The position numbers were made by a program, and so were the translations under genes. Positions 17,708 through 26,915 of a DNA stretch of 64,000 nt are shown here, piece by piece. The DNA is taken from NCBI RefSeq assembly GCF_000347035.1, contig NZ_ANIJ01000022.1:228209-292208 (forward strand), in the 5' to 3' direction. The notes under the pieces were generated by a model. The model was not told the origin of the DNA. It worked only from the letters and a program-made list of their open reading frames with translations, and ran no database searches. Each line of letters starts with the position of its first letter. Position 1 is the stretch's first letter. The DNA comes from Leptospira sp. B5-022. Lineage in GTDB: Bacteria > Spirochaetota > Leptospiria > Leptospirales > Leptospiraceae.

Positions 17708-19237
17708 CTAACGAGGACCCATGGAGGATTTGGGGATCCTATATTCTTTTTGGATCCTTTGGTTCGCAGAGGCTATACTTTCCTTATCCAAAACAATGTC
17801 TGTTCCATCATCCAATCGAATCGTAACGTACCTTGACTTCGAGGACTTTACTTCGTTGGAAATGTCTTCAATCGATTGAACAGCTTTGCCATTCACTTGA
17901 TCCACTAGTCTTCCTGAAACTTCGTGATAACCTTGGTTGGATTCGTCCGGGATCACCTGGGAAAGTAATACAAATTTACCCTCTTTTTTGTCCCCCGTAG
18001 AAAACTTATGATAATCGAATATGTATAGAAGTTTACGATCTACCTTCGATCTCCAATCTTTTCCCCATTCTAGAAGATATCCTTCCGAAAGTTCCACAAA
18101 CAAGAAGCCGCCATCGAAATAGTATTCCGACTTGGACCCTAAATTTCTATGAGGGATACGGATCGAGGAATAGGGGAATACTTTTAAAGTGAGTTGGACT
18201 TCTTCTTCTTTGCCGGATCGAATAATTTTAACAGGGACTTTTTTCCCGATTTGGTAGCCGAACTCGTCTCCTAAATGGGCGATATAAGAGAGGACTTGTT
18301 TGCCGTATTTCGGATGTTGAAAATATCCTTTGGAATCTATCTTTTTGCCGCCGAATTCCAGGATCACATCACCGATCTTTAATATTCCATCTGCGGAACT
18401 ATCAGGCAGTATCTCCGCTACCAAAATCCCCTGGTCTTTTGTTTTAAGGGAATAATAATCTTTGGTGGCCTTATCCATAATCGGCCTATAACGAAAACCT
18501 TTAAAAGGGATCTCGGTCTTACCGAATTCTCCCAAAAATTTGCTGATCAAAAAAGAAGGGATCGCTCGGCCTGAGTTCTTATCCCCCGAAAAATCGAAAA
18601 GTATCCCGCTTACTTTCCCTTTTTCTAATAGAACTTCTCCGTTTCCGTTCAATGTTTCGGTGGAGTTCACGTCCAAAACAGGCAGTTCCACCATTCCTTG
18701 CGGATATTGGTCCAGATCCATACTAATCAACGCGCCGGAAGCGGATTGAATGGAACCTGAATTATCCAATTGGTAGATGGAAACCTGTCTAGGATAATCA
18801 ATCTCTTTGTGGAATTCGAACGGGATCAGATCTTTGAAAAAATTCTCTTCTTCTATTTTTAATAATGCCAGATCGGATTCGGAGTCTTGTCTTGCAATAA
18901 TCGCCTTTGTCTCCGCATAAGAAGAATGTTTTTTCACCTCTATCAATGTGGAATGGGTGAGTAGATGTGCAGGCAATAAGATCTTTTCTCCGGGAACGAC
19001 GATCCCTACACCTCTTCTTACCTTTGGATTTTTCTTTTTCCACGGGTTAAAATAATCAGGTTCTTGGTAGGAGATCTTTACCTGGACGATACTTTTTTTG
19101 TATTCTTCTTCCGCTTTTGCCTGAGAGGCAATCCCGTTTGGAGCGGCGGCCTTCGGAGAAACTTTCGGCTTTTTCGCGGCAAGTCCGGAACTAAAAACAA
19201 AAATGCCGATAATGAGGAGAAGGATCTTGGATCTCAC
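17708..19237 (-). CDS. HtrA-like protein with inactive protease domain, PDZ
   Basis: The protein has 509 residues. The signal peptide is MRSKILLLIIGIFVFSSGLA. The trypsin-like domain retains His91 (ILLPAHLL) and Asp122 (SESDLALL). The nucleophile loop reads LNGNGEVLLEKGKVSGI where its neighbour has NPGNSGGPAIQNNKVVGV, so the catalytic Ser is Gly200 and the oxyanion GG is lost. A PDZ domain follows (GILVAEILPDSSADGILKIG), then a second partly PDZ-like tail. It is probably a periplasmic chaperone or regulator, or a binding partner of the active paralogue upstream, whose stop is 3 bp away. Confidence 0.85.
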   Translation of the reverse strand: MRSKILLLIIGIFVFSSGLAAKKPKVSPKAAAPNGIASQAKAEEEYKKSIVQVKISYQEPDYFNPWKKKNPKVRRGVGIVVPGEKILLPAHLLTHSTLIEVKKHSSYAETKAIIARQDSESDLALLKIEEENFFKDLIPFEFHKEIDYPRQVSIYQLDNSGSIQSASGALISMDLDQYPQGMVELPVLDVNSTETLNGNGEVLLEKGKVSGILFDFSGDKNSGRAIPSFLISKFLGEFGKTEIPFKGFRYRPIMDKATKDYYSLKTKDQGILVAEILPDSSADGILKIGDVILEFGGKKIDSKGYFQHPKYGKQVLSYIAHLGDEFGYQIGKKVPVKIIRSGKEEEVQLTLKVFPYSSIRIPHRNLGSKSEYYFDGGFLFVELSEGYLLEWGKDWRSKVDRKLLYIFDYHKFSTGDKKEGKFVLLSQVIPDESNQGYHEVSGRLVDQVNGKAVQSIEDISNEVKSSKSRYVTIRLDDGTDIVLDKESIASANQRIQKEYRIPKSSMGPR

Positions 19238-19240
19238 GTA

Positions 19241-20701
19241 TTACTCCAAACCGTAGGTGCTTCTGATCTGGGAATCCGCCTTTTGCGTTTCCTCCCGATC
19301 CAAGATCAGCGGTAGATCTATATTCAAAAATTTTAATTTTAAAAATTTGGACTTGGCCCCCGCGATAATCCTTTTCAGGTCCGCAAGGCTGTTAATCGGT
19401 TCCTCGTTGACCGATTCCAGAACCAGATTTAGAAAATAATCGGAGGAAGAATTCACCGGATGGGCCAATTTTCTGTACAATACCACGTCCGCTTTTTTGG
19501 TCCTGCCGATCCCATCTTCTATAAAATAATCGTATCTATATAAGAACTGACTTCCGCCGGAGGTATTTCCACTCCTACTCCAAGCACCCAATAGGTCTCT
19601 GGACATTTCTTGGAATAATAATCCGCCGATCATGGAATAATCGAAAGGTGTATCGTACCTGTTTCTCATAAAATCGAAATCAGGCATTCTTTTGGCCTTA
19701 AATTCCACATCGATCAGTTTTCCGTTACGGAATACTTTGAATCGGATCGGTTCTCCGGAATACTTATCGTCTACCGTTTCCGTAAAATCCACGCGAGCGT
19801 CTTTATCTAAAGTAATGGTCCCGTTCCTTCCGATGGCAAGACCGTCTATCTCGGTAAGATAATCTCCTTCTTTCAAATATCCGTCCGCAGATCCGTTCGG
19901 AAGAATTCTGGTCACGAATACCCCTTCTAAACCGTCGGGGATCCCTTTCGCTTTGCGGAGAGAAATATTAAAAGAATTGAATGTTCCGATGCCAAGTTCC
20001 ACATAACCGTCGTATTTTCCGTCTTCTATATCTTTTAGAAAATGACGGATCACTTTAGTGGGGATGAGATAGCCTATATTTTCCCCTTTGGTAGCAACTT
20101 GGAAGGCAACTCCTACCACCTTATTATTTTGGATGGCAGGTCCGCCTGAATTTCCAGGATTGATCGCCGCATCCACTTGCAAAACTAAATGACTGTCTAC
20201 GGAAGAATGTTCGTATTTGGATTGTTCTTTTCTGGAAACGATCCCTCTGGTTACGGAGACCTTATTCCCCCCAATGGGATATCCAACAACGATGAGAGAA
20301 GAGTTGAGTTCTGGAATTTCTCCTAAGCTGAGCTCGGTCGAATCTTTATAAAATTCCGGGTCTTCCGCCTCTAAAAGTGCCAAGTCGCAGTCATGGGCTA
20401 CATGTAGAATTTTAACCCTGTACCATTCCGTCTGATTGTATCTTTGGACCTGAACGTACTTTGCGTTCGAGATCACATGAGCGTTTGTTAATATTCTTTT
20501 GTTTCCGATCAGAAATCCTGTGCCTGAACTTGCTCGGACCCCGTCCGTGGCCCAGGGAGTAAATGCACTGAAAGCCTGGGAATATACTTTGATCTGCACG
20601 ACTGCTTTTCGCACATGATCGAAATCGCTTCTTTCTTCCGAGAAAAGAGGAAAATGAAGGTAGAATACTAGTACGATAAGACCAGATTTCAGGATCCGCA
20701 T
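19241..20701 (-). CDS. HtrA/DegP-like serine protease with PDZ
   Basis: The protein has 486 residues from MRILKSG at 20701, 8 bp after the apt stop; a longer frame to 20749 would overlap apt. The signal peptide runs to about residue 20. The catalytic triad is His75 (ILTNAHVI), Asp106 (HDCDLALL) and Ser185 (NPGNSGGP). A PDZ domain follows (GVFVTRILPNGSADGYLKEG), and the C-terminal region mirrors that of the tandem inactive paralogue. It should be an exported quality-control protease. It shares a minus-strand operon with apt, upstream. Confidence 0.92.
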   Translation of the reverse strand: MRILKSGLIVLVFYLHFPLFSEERSDFDHVRKAVVQIKVYSQAFSAFTPWATDGVRASSGTGFLIGNKRILTNAHVISNAKYVQVQRYNQTEWYRVKILHVAHDCDLALLEAEDPEFYKDSTELSLGEIPELNSSLIVVGYPIGGNKVSVTRGIVSRKEQSKYEHSSVDSHLVLQVDAAINPGNSGGPAIQNNKVVGVAFQVATKGENIGYLIPTKVIRHFLKDIEDGKYDGYVELGIGTFNSFNISLRKAKGIPDGLEGVFVTRILPNGSADGYLKEGDYLTEIDGLAIGRNGTITLDKDARVDFTETVDDKYSGEPIRFKVFRNGKLIDVEFKAKRMPDFDFMRNRYDTPFDYSMIGGLLFQEMSRDLLGAWSRSGNTSGGSQFLYRYDYFIEDGIGRTKKADVVLYRKLAHPVNSSSDYFLNLVLESVNEEPINSLADLKRIIAGAKSKFLKLKFLNIDLPLILDREETQKADSQIRSTYGLE

Positions 20702-20708
20702 GAGATAC

Positions 20709-21242
20709 TTAATGTCCTTCGAATTCGCAGATGGAGAATACGTTAACACCTAGATCTTTGTTTAATTTTGTAGCCCCGCCTAGATCCGGAAGATCGATGA
20801 TGACTCCCGCTTCAGGCACTTCTGCACCTAATTTTTGTAATAATTGAACTGCGGCGATCATCGTCCCTCCAGTCGCAATTAGGTCGTCCATGATCAGTAT
20901 CCTGTCTCCGGGAACTACGGAATCCTTATGTATTTCGATTATATCTTTTCCGTATTCGAGATCGTATTCTTGGGAAACAGTTTCGGAAGGAAGTTTTCCT
21001 TTTTTACGGATCGGAATGAATCCTACACCAAGTTGGAATGCAAGAGGTGCACCTATGATAAACCCTCTGGCTTCGATTCCGGCTACTTTAGTGATTCCTT
21101 TGCTTGTGTACCGGTCCACGAAAGTTCCAATGGTAAGAGCTAAACCTTCCGGATCTAATAATAAGGAAGTGATGTCTCTGAATAGGATTCCTTTGCGGGG
21201 ATAATCCGGGATCGTGCGAATTTTGCTTTTAACTATGGACAT
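20709..21242 (-). CDS. apt: Adenine phosphoribosyltransferase
   Basis: The protein has 177 residues from [20 protein letters not shown] at 21242; in-frame Mets at 21296 and 21263 are possible but give a longer N-terminus than usual. Motifs are [30 protein letters not shown] and the PRPP-binding loop [14 protein letters not shown]. It converts adenine plus PRPP to AMP (purine salvage). It lies between htpX and the htrA pair. An NCS2-type nucleobase permease lies two genes upstream, which fits a purine-uptake/salvage grouping. Confidence 0.95.
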   Translation of the reverse strand: MSIVKSKIRTIPDYPRKGILFRDITSLLLDPEGLALTIGTFVDRYTSKGITKVAGIEARGFIIGAPLAFQLGVGFIPIRKKGKLPSETVSQEYDLEYGKDIIEIHKDSVVPGDRILIMDDLIATGGTMIAAVQLLQKLGAEVPEAGVIIDLPDLGGATKLNKDLGVNVFSICEFEGH

Positions 21243-21305
21243 AGGCTCGAAGTCCAATTCCATTTTCCGGAAAGGAACAAACAATTCTTTTTTCAATGGG
21301 AATGA

Positions 21306-21329
21306 GCGGCCTTCGGAAAAGAAGGCCGC
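21306..21329 (-). terminator. Perfect 9-bp GC-rich hairpin after htpX
   Basis: GCGGCCTTC (21306-21314) and GAAGGCCGC (21321-21329) enclose a 6-nt loop, 10 bp past the htpX stop on the minus strand. No T-run follows on either strand. It could therefore be an attenuating hairpin or mRNA stabiliser between htpX and apt rather than a full terminator. Confidence 0.5.
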
Positions 21330-21338
21330 GAATTTGGT

Positions 21339-22250
21339 TTAGTATGCTTTTGCTCTGAGAGCAGCGATTCTTTCTTCTAGAGGAGGGTGGGTTGCAAATA
21401 AGGATGCAAGTCCCCCGGCTCTGTTGGAAATTTTTAGGGCAGCTATTGTTTCTCCCCTTTGATCGATCGGATCTCTTGTGAAAGCGACTTTTAGTCTTTC
21501 CAAGGCAGCGATCATGCTGGATCTTCCCGCCAATTTTGCTCCACCGGCGTCGGCTCTGTATTCTCTCGCTCTGGAAACATAAGCGACTACGATAGAACCT
21601 AAAAGTCCGAAAACCACCATCAAAAGTTGTCTGATCATGAACTCCATAAAGAATCCACCACCGGATCCTCTTTCATCATTACGACTCAATTGAGAAACGA
21701 TCACTTTACTTACGATCCAAGAGAAGAAGATCACGAACGAGTTGATCACTCCCTGCACCAAGGTCATGGTTACCATGTCTCCGTTGGCTACGTGAGAAAG
21801 TTCGTGTCCTAAAACTCCGTCCAGTTCTTCACTATCCATTCCGTTCAGAAGTCCGGTGGAAACCGCGACTAATGCGCTGTTCCGGCTAGGTCCCGTAGCG
21901 AATGCGTTGATCTCGGGAGATTCGTAATATCCGACTTCCGGCATTGGAAGTCCTGCAGCTGAAGCCAATCTCTGCACTCTAGTTAAAAGATCTCTTTGCC
22001 ATCCGGTTGCGTTTCTGGGATCGACTATTTGGACTCCCATGGAAGCCTTTACCATAAACTTGGAAAGCAGCAAGGAAATGAATGCGCCTCCCATACCCCA
22101 TATTGCAGCGAATAGAAGGGTAGTAGCGTACGGTACTCCGGACTTAGCTAAATATACATCCAGCCCGGTAAGCCTGAGTATTAATCCGATCGTGAAGATT
22201 ACCGCGATATTCGTTAATGCGAATAATCCAAATCTGCGAAAAAGCGCCAT
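21339..22250 (-). CDS. htpX: HtpX-family membrane zinc metalloprotease
   Basis: The protein has 303 residues, normal for HtpX. Two N-terminal membrane helices (FALTNIAVIFTIGLILRL and a second at about 35-57) precede the zinc motif in VLGHELSHVANGDMVTMTL (HExxH). Two further helices follow, and the third ligand region is VSRAREYRADAGGAKLAGR. It degrades damaged membrane proteins. Its position next to two HtrA-like proteins groups envelope quality control here. Confidence 0.96.
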   Translation of the reverse strand: MALFRRFGLFALTNIAVIFTIGLILRLTGLDVYLAKSGVPYATTLLFAAIWGMGGAFISLLLSKFMVKASMGVQIVDPRNATGWQRDLLTRVQRLASAAGLPMPEVGYYESPEINAFATGPSRNSALVAVSTGLLNGMDSEELDGVLGHELSHVANGDMVTMTLVQGVINSFVIFFSWIVSKVIVSQLSRNDERGSGGGFFMEFMIRQLLMVVFGLLGSIVVAYVSRAREYRADAGGAKLAGRSSMIAALERLKVAFTRDPIDQRGETIAALKISNRAGGLASLFATHPPLEERIAALRAKAY

Positions 22251-22330
22251 AGGCGAACAGTTCTCCTTTTTAGAAGTTTTCCAGGCCTCGGTAGTTCCGT
22301 GCCTGCCGGTCTTCTAAATTCCGGTATTGA

Positions 22331-23938
22331 TTAGACCGCTCTTGGTTCCTTCTTTAAGAAAGAAGCTAAAAGAAAAAGTCCCGCAAGTAATAAATATGCC
22401 CAAACAAATGGACCCAGATTCAGCTGAAAAGAGTTCAAAATTGCGTTTCCAGCCAAGGAATAAGAATGTATAAACCCCGTTCCGGCAAGAAAGGCACCGA
22501 TTAAACAAGCGATGATTGCCTTCTTAAAATCTCTATCAATCACAAATGTTGCGATCGCAGCCCAAACCATGGAAGAAAGTAAAAATCCTTGGGATAAACT
22601 CAAAAGTCCACCAAGAGAATACGGAAAAATAGGCTGATCTAGAGGCACTGTGGAAAGCCAGATATTTTGGGTTTTGGAGGCAGCTTCAGTTCCCTCTATG
22701 GCTTTTGCAAGAATTGGGGCTGCATAATTGAATGCACTTTGGATCATCAATACTCCCCAACCCGCCAGAGCAGGAAGAAGTCCGATCACAACCGCAGGTG
22801 CATGTCTAGTAGGAGTCGCTTCGAATGCTTGTGCACCGATCACGATCCCGATCCAAAGTACGATTGCCATACCCGCTTCCACAGGGATAAGAGCGCATAC
22901 AAAACTGACTAGTCCAAAGAACGCGATTAGGGTCATGAAGATCCCGTTCAAACTGGAGTAACCGGATCTCGCTCCGAGTGACTTCCATCCCGGGTGGCCG
23001 ATATAAATTGTAGTGGGGAAAGGAGATCCGAATAAGGAACCAACAATTGTTCCAACACCGTTCATCATAAGAGAATTTCTGGTGTTAAATTTATCTCCTG
23101 CAGCTTCTGCGGATTCTATATTCTGCAAGGAACCGATTACGTTAAAAATTCCCATGGGAAGAATTACGGAAAGATATTCTCTGATTCCGATCTGACTCCA
23201 GGCTTCGAATAGATTTCCACCGCTCCATACCGGGAAATTAAATCCGAAATCGATAGAAGAACGTAATGCTGCACCGTCCATCATTTGTTTTCCTGTGAAA
23301 TGGGGAAGATACCATGCAAGCAAGGTCCCGACGATGACAGAAATGAGTCCGCCTGGGATCTTGAACGGGAATACCACTCTTCCAAAATATTGCAAAAGAA
23401 TAATTCCAAACGGAACAAATGCAATGAGTGGATTTAAGAATGTGCGGACCAAAAAGTCCATGGAGATAAATGTAAGCGCGATACCTGCGAGTGCAGAAAG
23501 AAGTGCGGCTCTAGGAGTAGCCTTTCGGATCTTCTCCGCGATAAATGCTCCGAAAAATTCGATTAACCCGGATACAAAGCTTGCAAGAAGTCCGATGGAC
23601 CAAGCTGCCTTATAACTATTCGTCTTTTGGTATACGGGGAACATTACAAAAAAGACGAATGCGAACAAAGAAACGGTATTGATCCCGTACGGTAATGCAG
23701 TGACATCGCTTCTGTTTTCCTTAAGTGCAAGTTGTCTTGCCTGCCAAGCATAAAAAAGATTTCCGACGAGTAGAGAGATTGCGGCTCCTGGGATGACTAC
23801 TCTGAATACGAAGTCCTGAGGCATTCCACAAAAACCGATACACAAAGCTACCAAAACCAAAATTTGGATCAGGTTATCGATCATTAGGCCGAAGAATCCA
23901 TCCAGGTCCCCGGCAACAAACCATTTGTATTTGCTCAT
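22331..23938 (-). CDS. NCS2-type xanthine/uracil/purine permease-like transporter
   Basis: The protein has 535 residues and about 12-14 membrane helices. Features include DVTALPYGINTVSLFAFVFF near residue 80 and FNVIGSLQNIESAEAAGDKF near the middle, which match the substrate-binding helices of the nucleobase-cation symporter-2 group. It is probably a proton-coupled importer of a nucleobase; specificity cannot be assigned. Its start overlaps the stop of the SspB-like gene by 4 bp, so they are coupled. apt lies two genes downstream. Confidence 0.82.
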   Translation of the reverse strand: MSKYKWFVAGDLDGFFGLMIDNLIQILVLVALCIGFCGMPQDFVFRVVIPGAAISLLVGNLFYAWQARQLALKENRSDVTALPYGINTVSLFAFVFFVMFPVYQKTNSYKAAWSIGLLASFVSGLIEFFGAFIAEKIRKATPRAALLSALAGIALTFISMDFLVRTFLNPLIAFVPFGIILLQYFGRVVFPFKIPGGLISVIVGTLLAWYLPHFTGKQMMDGAALRSSIDFGFNFPVWSGGNLFEAWSQIGIREYLSVILPMGIFNVIGSLQNIESAEAAGDKFNTRNSLMMNGVGTIVGSLFGSPFPTTIYIGHPGWKSLGARSGYSSLNGIFMTLIAFFGLVSFVCALIPVEAGMAIVLWIGIVIGAQAFEATPTRHAPAVVIGLLPALAGWGVLMIQSAFNYAAPILAKAIEGTEAASKTQNIWLSTVPLDQPIFPYSLGGLLSLSQGFLLSSMVWAAIATFVIDRDFKKAIIACLIGAFLAGTGFIHSYSLAGNAILNSFQLNLGPFVWAYLLLAGLFLLASFLKKEPRAV

Positions 23939-24414
23939 TTTTTTGTTTTACTCCCGAAGTCTACTTGGATTACATTATCTTTTCGTTTGGAAGATCCGGA
24001 TCCTAGATCGGAAACTTCTTCCTTGGTTTCCGCCGAAGTTGTTTCCTCTTTTTTAGGAGGGAGATCCGGTTTCCCCAAATAAATTCTCATCTGGGTGACT
24101 GTTTGTTGGGACTTATCAAAAAATCTGAAAATTCCGTCCCAAGGCAGGAAGACTTCTTCCCAGGTATAGCCGAACTGTAGTTCTGCATACACCCATTCTT
24201 CTTCTACTTTGATATCTCTTGCGGCGCGAGGGCCTATGACTAGAATGATCCCTGATTCAGGCTCTTCTCCTACGAGTCCTCTTTTTCCGATCTTTAAATC
24301 GGGGTGAGGCATTACGTGTACGTAGAAGGTGCCGAACCTCTCCCAATACAGTGAAAAGAGTTGTTTTTTGAATTCTCGAAGTGTCTGTATATCTTCTAAA
24401 TTCGGACTATCCAT
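23935..24414 (-). CDS. SspB-like protein (possible ClpXP adaptor)
   Basis: The protein has 159 residues. SGIILVIGPRAARDIKVEEE followed by VYAELQFGYTWEEVFLPWDG and IFRFFD resembles the SspB fold core, in which a beta strand and VP..A motif bind ssrA-tagged tails. The C-terminus after about residue 115 is a charged, flexible linker that ends in a short hydrophobic VIQVDFGSKTKK, analogous to the ClpX-binding tail of SspB. This is an inference from pattern only. It overlaps its neighbours by 8 bp and 4 bp. Confidence 0.55.
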   Translation of the reverse strand: MDSPNLEDIQTLREFKKQLFSLYWERFGTFYVHVMPHPDLKIGKRGLVGEEPESGIILVIGPRAARDIKVEEEWVYAELQFGYTWEEVFLPWDGIFRFFDKSQQTVTQMRIYLGKPDLPPKKEETTSAETKEEVSDLGSGSSKRKDNVIQVDFGSKTKK

Positions 24415-26293
24415 CGTTTTTCAACTTACGCGAGGTCTCCTCGCTGATATATTCTTTGTGTATTTTATACTCAGGAACTAACGCTTTAAAAGAAGAGAAA
24501 ATTTCCTCTTCTCGGTCCGATTTCGCCGCTTCTAGTAACGCGTTAAATCTGGCCTGGAAGCTGCTAGGATCTCCTTCCTCTAAAGGGGCTGCAATCCTGA
24601 TTTTAGGATGATGTGTTTTTTTGATCCCTTCTAGGTCTAACAGCAGTTCTTCGAAGAGTTTTTCGCCAGGTCTTAAACCGGTGAACACGATCGGAATATC
24701 CGTATATGGCCTGAAACCCGAAAGTCGGATCATATCTTCCGCAAGATTGAGGATGCGGATCGGTTCTCCCATTTCTAGAAGAAAAATTTCTTCCTTCTCC
24801 CCCATAGCTGCGGCTTGTAAGACCAATTGTGTCGCTTCCGGTATTGTCATAAAATAGCGGATAATATCAGGATGGGTCACCGTCACCGGACCACCATTGC
24901 TGATCTGTTCTCTAAATCTAGGAATGACCGAACCGCTGGAACCTAACACGTTACCGAACCTCACGGTAATAAATTTGGTTTTTGTTCCCGGGGAAATCGC
25001 TTGCAGATATAACTCGGCAACTCTTTTGGAAGCGCCCATTATGTTTACCGGATTGACCGCTTTGTCCGTGGAAATCAAAACAAAACGTTCGGTGCCGTAA
25101 TGTCTAGAAATATCAGCTAAATTCTTAGTCCCGAGTACATTATTTAAAACCGCTTCGGACGGATTGATCTCCATCATGGGCACATGTTTGTAAGCTGCGG
25201 AATGGAAAACGACTTGAGGCCGATCCGATTCGAAAACGGAGCCTATTCTCAGCGGATTCTTAATATCTGCGATTACCGCCCTGAATTGTATCCCGCTGTC
25301 TTTAAAAACTTTTCTGAGTTCGTAGTCTATTTCGTAGAGAGGAGTTTCTGCGGAATCCAGTAGGATCATTTTTGCAGGATGAAATACCGCAACCTGTCTG
25401 CATAATTCGCTACCGATGGAACCGCCGGCTCCCGTGATTAGCACGGTTTTACCTGCGATATAGGAGCGGATGGACTCTATTTCTAGGTCTACAACCGGAC
25501 GACCGAGTACGTCTTCCACCCGAATCTCTCTTAATTGTTGTACTTTGGGCGGATCAAAAAATAGAGAACCCAAAGAGGGAAGGATCTTAAAATCCACATT
25601 CTCCGATTCGAAACTTTTGATCAGTTTACCGATCTGTTTCCCATCGGGATTACTGAATGCGATGAGAACTTTTTTGATTTCCAGAGAACGGATCAAAAAC
25701 TCCGCCTGATCGATTTTTCCAAGTACCGGCACACCTTGGATATGAGCTCCTATTTTGGATTCATCGTCATCCAAAAGTCCTAGGGGAAGCAGATTTAGAT
25801 CATTATGCCTTCTTAATTCAGTGAGAAGTGTAGCTCCCGTTTTTCCGGCGCCTAGGATTAATGTAGGAATTCCATCCCCTTGTTTTTTACGCAGAATGTA
25901 CTGATCTCTCACCAGTCTCCAAGAAAGGCTGCGAATACACAAAAACCCCAGAAGAAGAAGTGTATCTATAACAGGGATCATTCTGGAAAGATGTTCGAAT
26001 CCGTTGTAGAATAAGAGTGCGGTATTCGAGATGAGAGAGGAAAGTACAGTGGTCTTGATGATTTCAACTAAGTCGTGAATGGAAGCGTAGGCCCAAATCG
26101 ATCTATATATATTCGAAAATAAAAATACTAGAGAACGACAAACTACTACGATGAGTAGAGGAATATAAAAGTCGTTCGGCTCTTGTAAAAATACGGTAGA
26201 TTCAAAACGGATCAGGTGGGCTAAAAAATAGGAGAGGATCATGAAGCTTAAATCCAAAGGGAAAAGAAGGCTTCGACGATTCCATTGACCCAT
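24407..26293 (-). CDS. PglF/CapD-type membrane NDP-sugar 4,6-dehydratase
   Basis: The protein has 628 residues. Four N-terminal membrane helices are followed by a CoA-binding-like Rossmann domain (PTLILGAGKTGATLLTELRR). The catalytic SDR domain starts ITGAGGSIGSELCRQ at about residue 285. Catalytic motifs are FVLISTDKAVNPVNIMGASK, with Met in place of the usual Tyr, as in PglF/WbpM/CapD. It dehydrates UDP-GlcNAc-like substrates toward di-N-acetylated or deoxy sugars for surface glycans. It is the first gene of the overlapping minus-strand run toward 22331. It is divergent from the STAS-like gene at 26400. Confidence 0.93.
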   Translation of the reverse strand: MGQWNRRSLLFPLDLSFMILSYFLAHLIRFESTVFLQEPNDFYIPLLIVVVCRSLVFLFSNIYRSIWAYASIHDLVEIIKTTVLSSLISNTALLFYNGFEHLSRMIPVIDTLLLLGFLCIRSLSWRLVRDQYILRKKQGDGIPTLILGAGKTGATLLTELRRHNDLNLLPLGLLDDDESKIGAHIQGVPVLGKIDQAEFLIRSLEIKKVLIAFSNPDGKQIGKLIKSFESENVDFKILPSLGSLFFDPPKVQQLREIRVEDVLGRPVVDLEIESIRSYIAGKTVLITGAGGSIGSELCRQVAVFHPAKMILLDSAETPLYEIDYELRKVFKDSGIQFRAVIADIKNPLRIGSVFESDRPQVVFHSAAYKHVPMMEINPSEAVLNNVLGTKNLADISRHYGTERFVLISTDKAVNPVNIMGASKRVAELYLQAISPGTKTKFITVRFGNVLGSSGSVIPRFREQISNGGPVTVTHPDIIRYFMTIPEATQLVLQAAAMGEKEEIFLLEMGEPIRILNLAEDMIRLSGFRPYTDIPIVFTGLRPGEKLFEELLLDLEGIKKTHHPKIRIAAPLEEGDPSSFQARFNALLEAAKSDREEEIFSSFKALVPEYKIHKEYISEETSRKLKNDG

Positions 26294-26399
26294 TAAGTAA
26301 AAAAAATGTCGCTGGTGAGGAAAAGTCCAATCTTTTTAACATTTTTTGAGTTGCTTAAAAACCCGATCTGAATCGAAACTTTAAAGGGCTTTTATTCTA

Positions 26400-26876
26400 G
26401 TGAAAGAATTGATCGTCAATTTACAAGGCAAACTGGATTCCTTACTCGGAAACACTTTCCGAGAAAAAACGGATCCTTTATTTCGAAGTGAGCCTCATAA
26501 AATTCTTTTGGACGCCAGAGATCTCCAAGTCTGGGACGAGAACGGTTTACTTTCTCTCAAAAACTCTTCTCTGGCTCATTTGAATTCCCGATATGCAGCC
26601 TGCGGATTATCGGAAAGTCTTATGGGCGATTGGAATCGTCTGGGACTTCGAGAAAAAATCCCGTATTTCAAAACAAGAGAAGAAGCAAAACAATATCTAG
26701 TTTCCGGCCAAAATTCGGTACCGAGTTTCGAACCTAACGAGAGCACTACGGCTTGTCCCGCTTGTCTCCAGATCCTGAGAGTGCAGGGTAAAGGAAACTA
26801 TCGTTGCCCTTCCTGTTCGCATACTTTCTATCTGACTGCAGACTATAGAACGGCTAGTTACGAGAAGTTATTCTAA
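26400..26876 (+). CDS. STAS-like domain fused to a zinc ribbon
   Basis: The protein has 158 residues from a GTG at 26400, with AAAGGG 13 nt upstream. The N-terminal 90 residues look like a STAS/anti-sigma-antagonist fold (KILLDARDLQVWDENGLLSL, then CGLSESLMGDWNRLGLREKI). The C-terminal CPACLQILRVQGKGNYRCPS, continuing to Cys at residue 140, has two CxxC pairs of a zinc ribbon. The role is unknown; the combination suggests a regulatory or binding protein. Confidence 0.7.
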   Translation: MKELIVNLQGKLDSLLGNTFREKTDPLFRSEPHKILLDARDLQVWDENGLLSLKNSSLAHLNSRYAACGLSESLMGDWNRLGLREKIPYFKTREEAKQYLVSGQNSVPSFEPNESTTACPACLQILRVQGKGNYRCPSCSHTFYLTADYRTASYEKLF

Positions 26877-26915
26877 GTTGGATTTCTTTTTTGCACAATA
26901 TGATCATTCTAAAAT

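Noticed and set aside
20702..20749. Longer start for the active HtrA
   Set aside because: It would overlap apt coding sequence and place 16 residues before an otherwise normal signal peptide.
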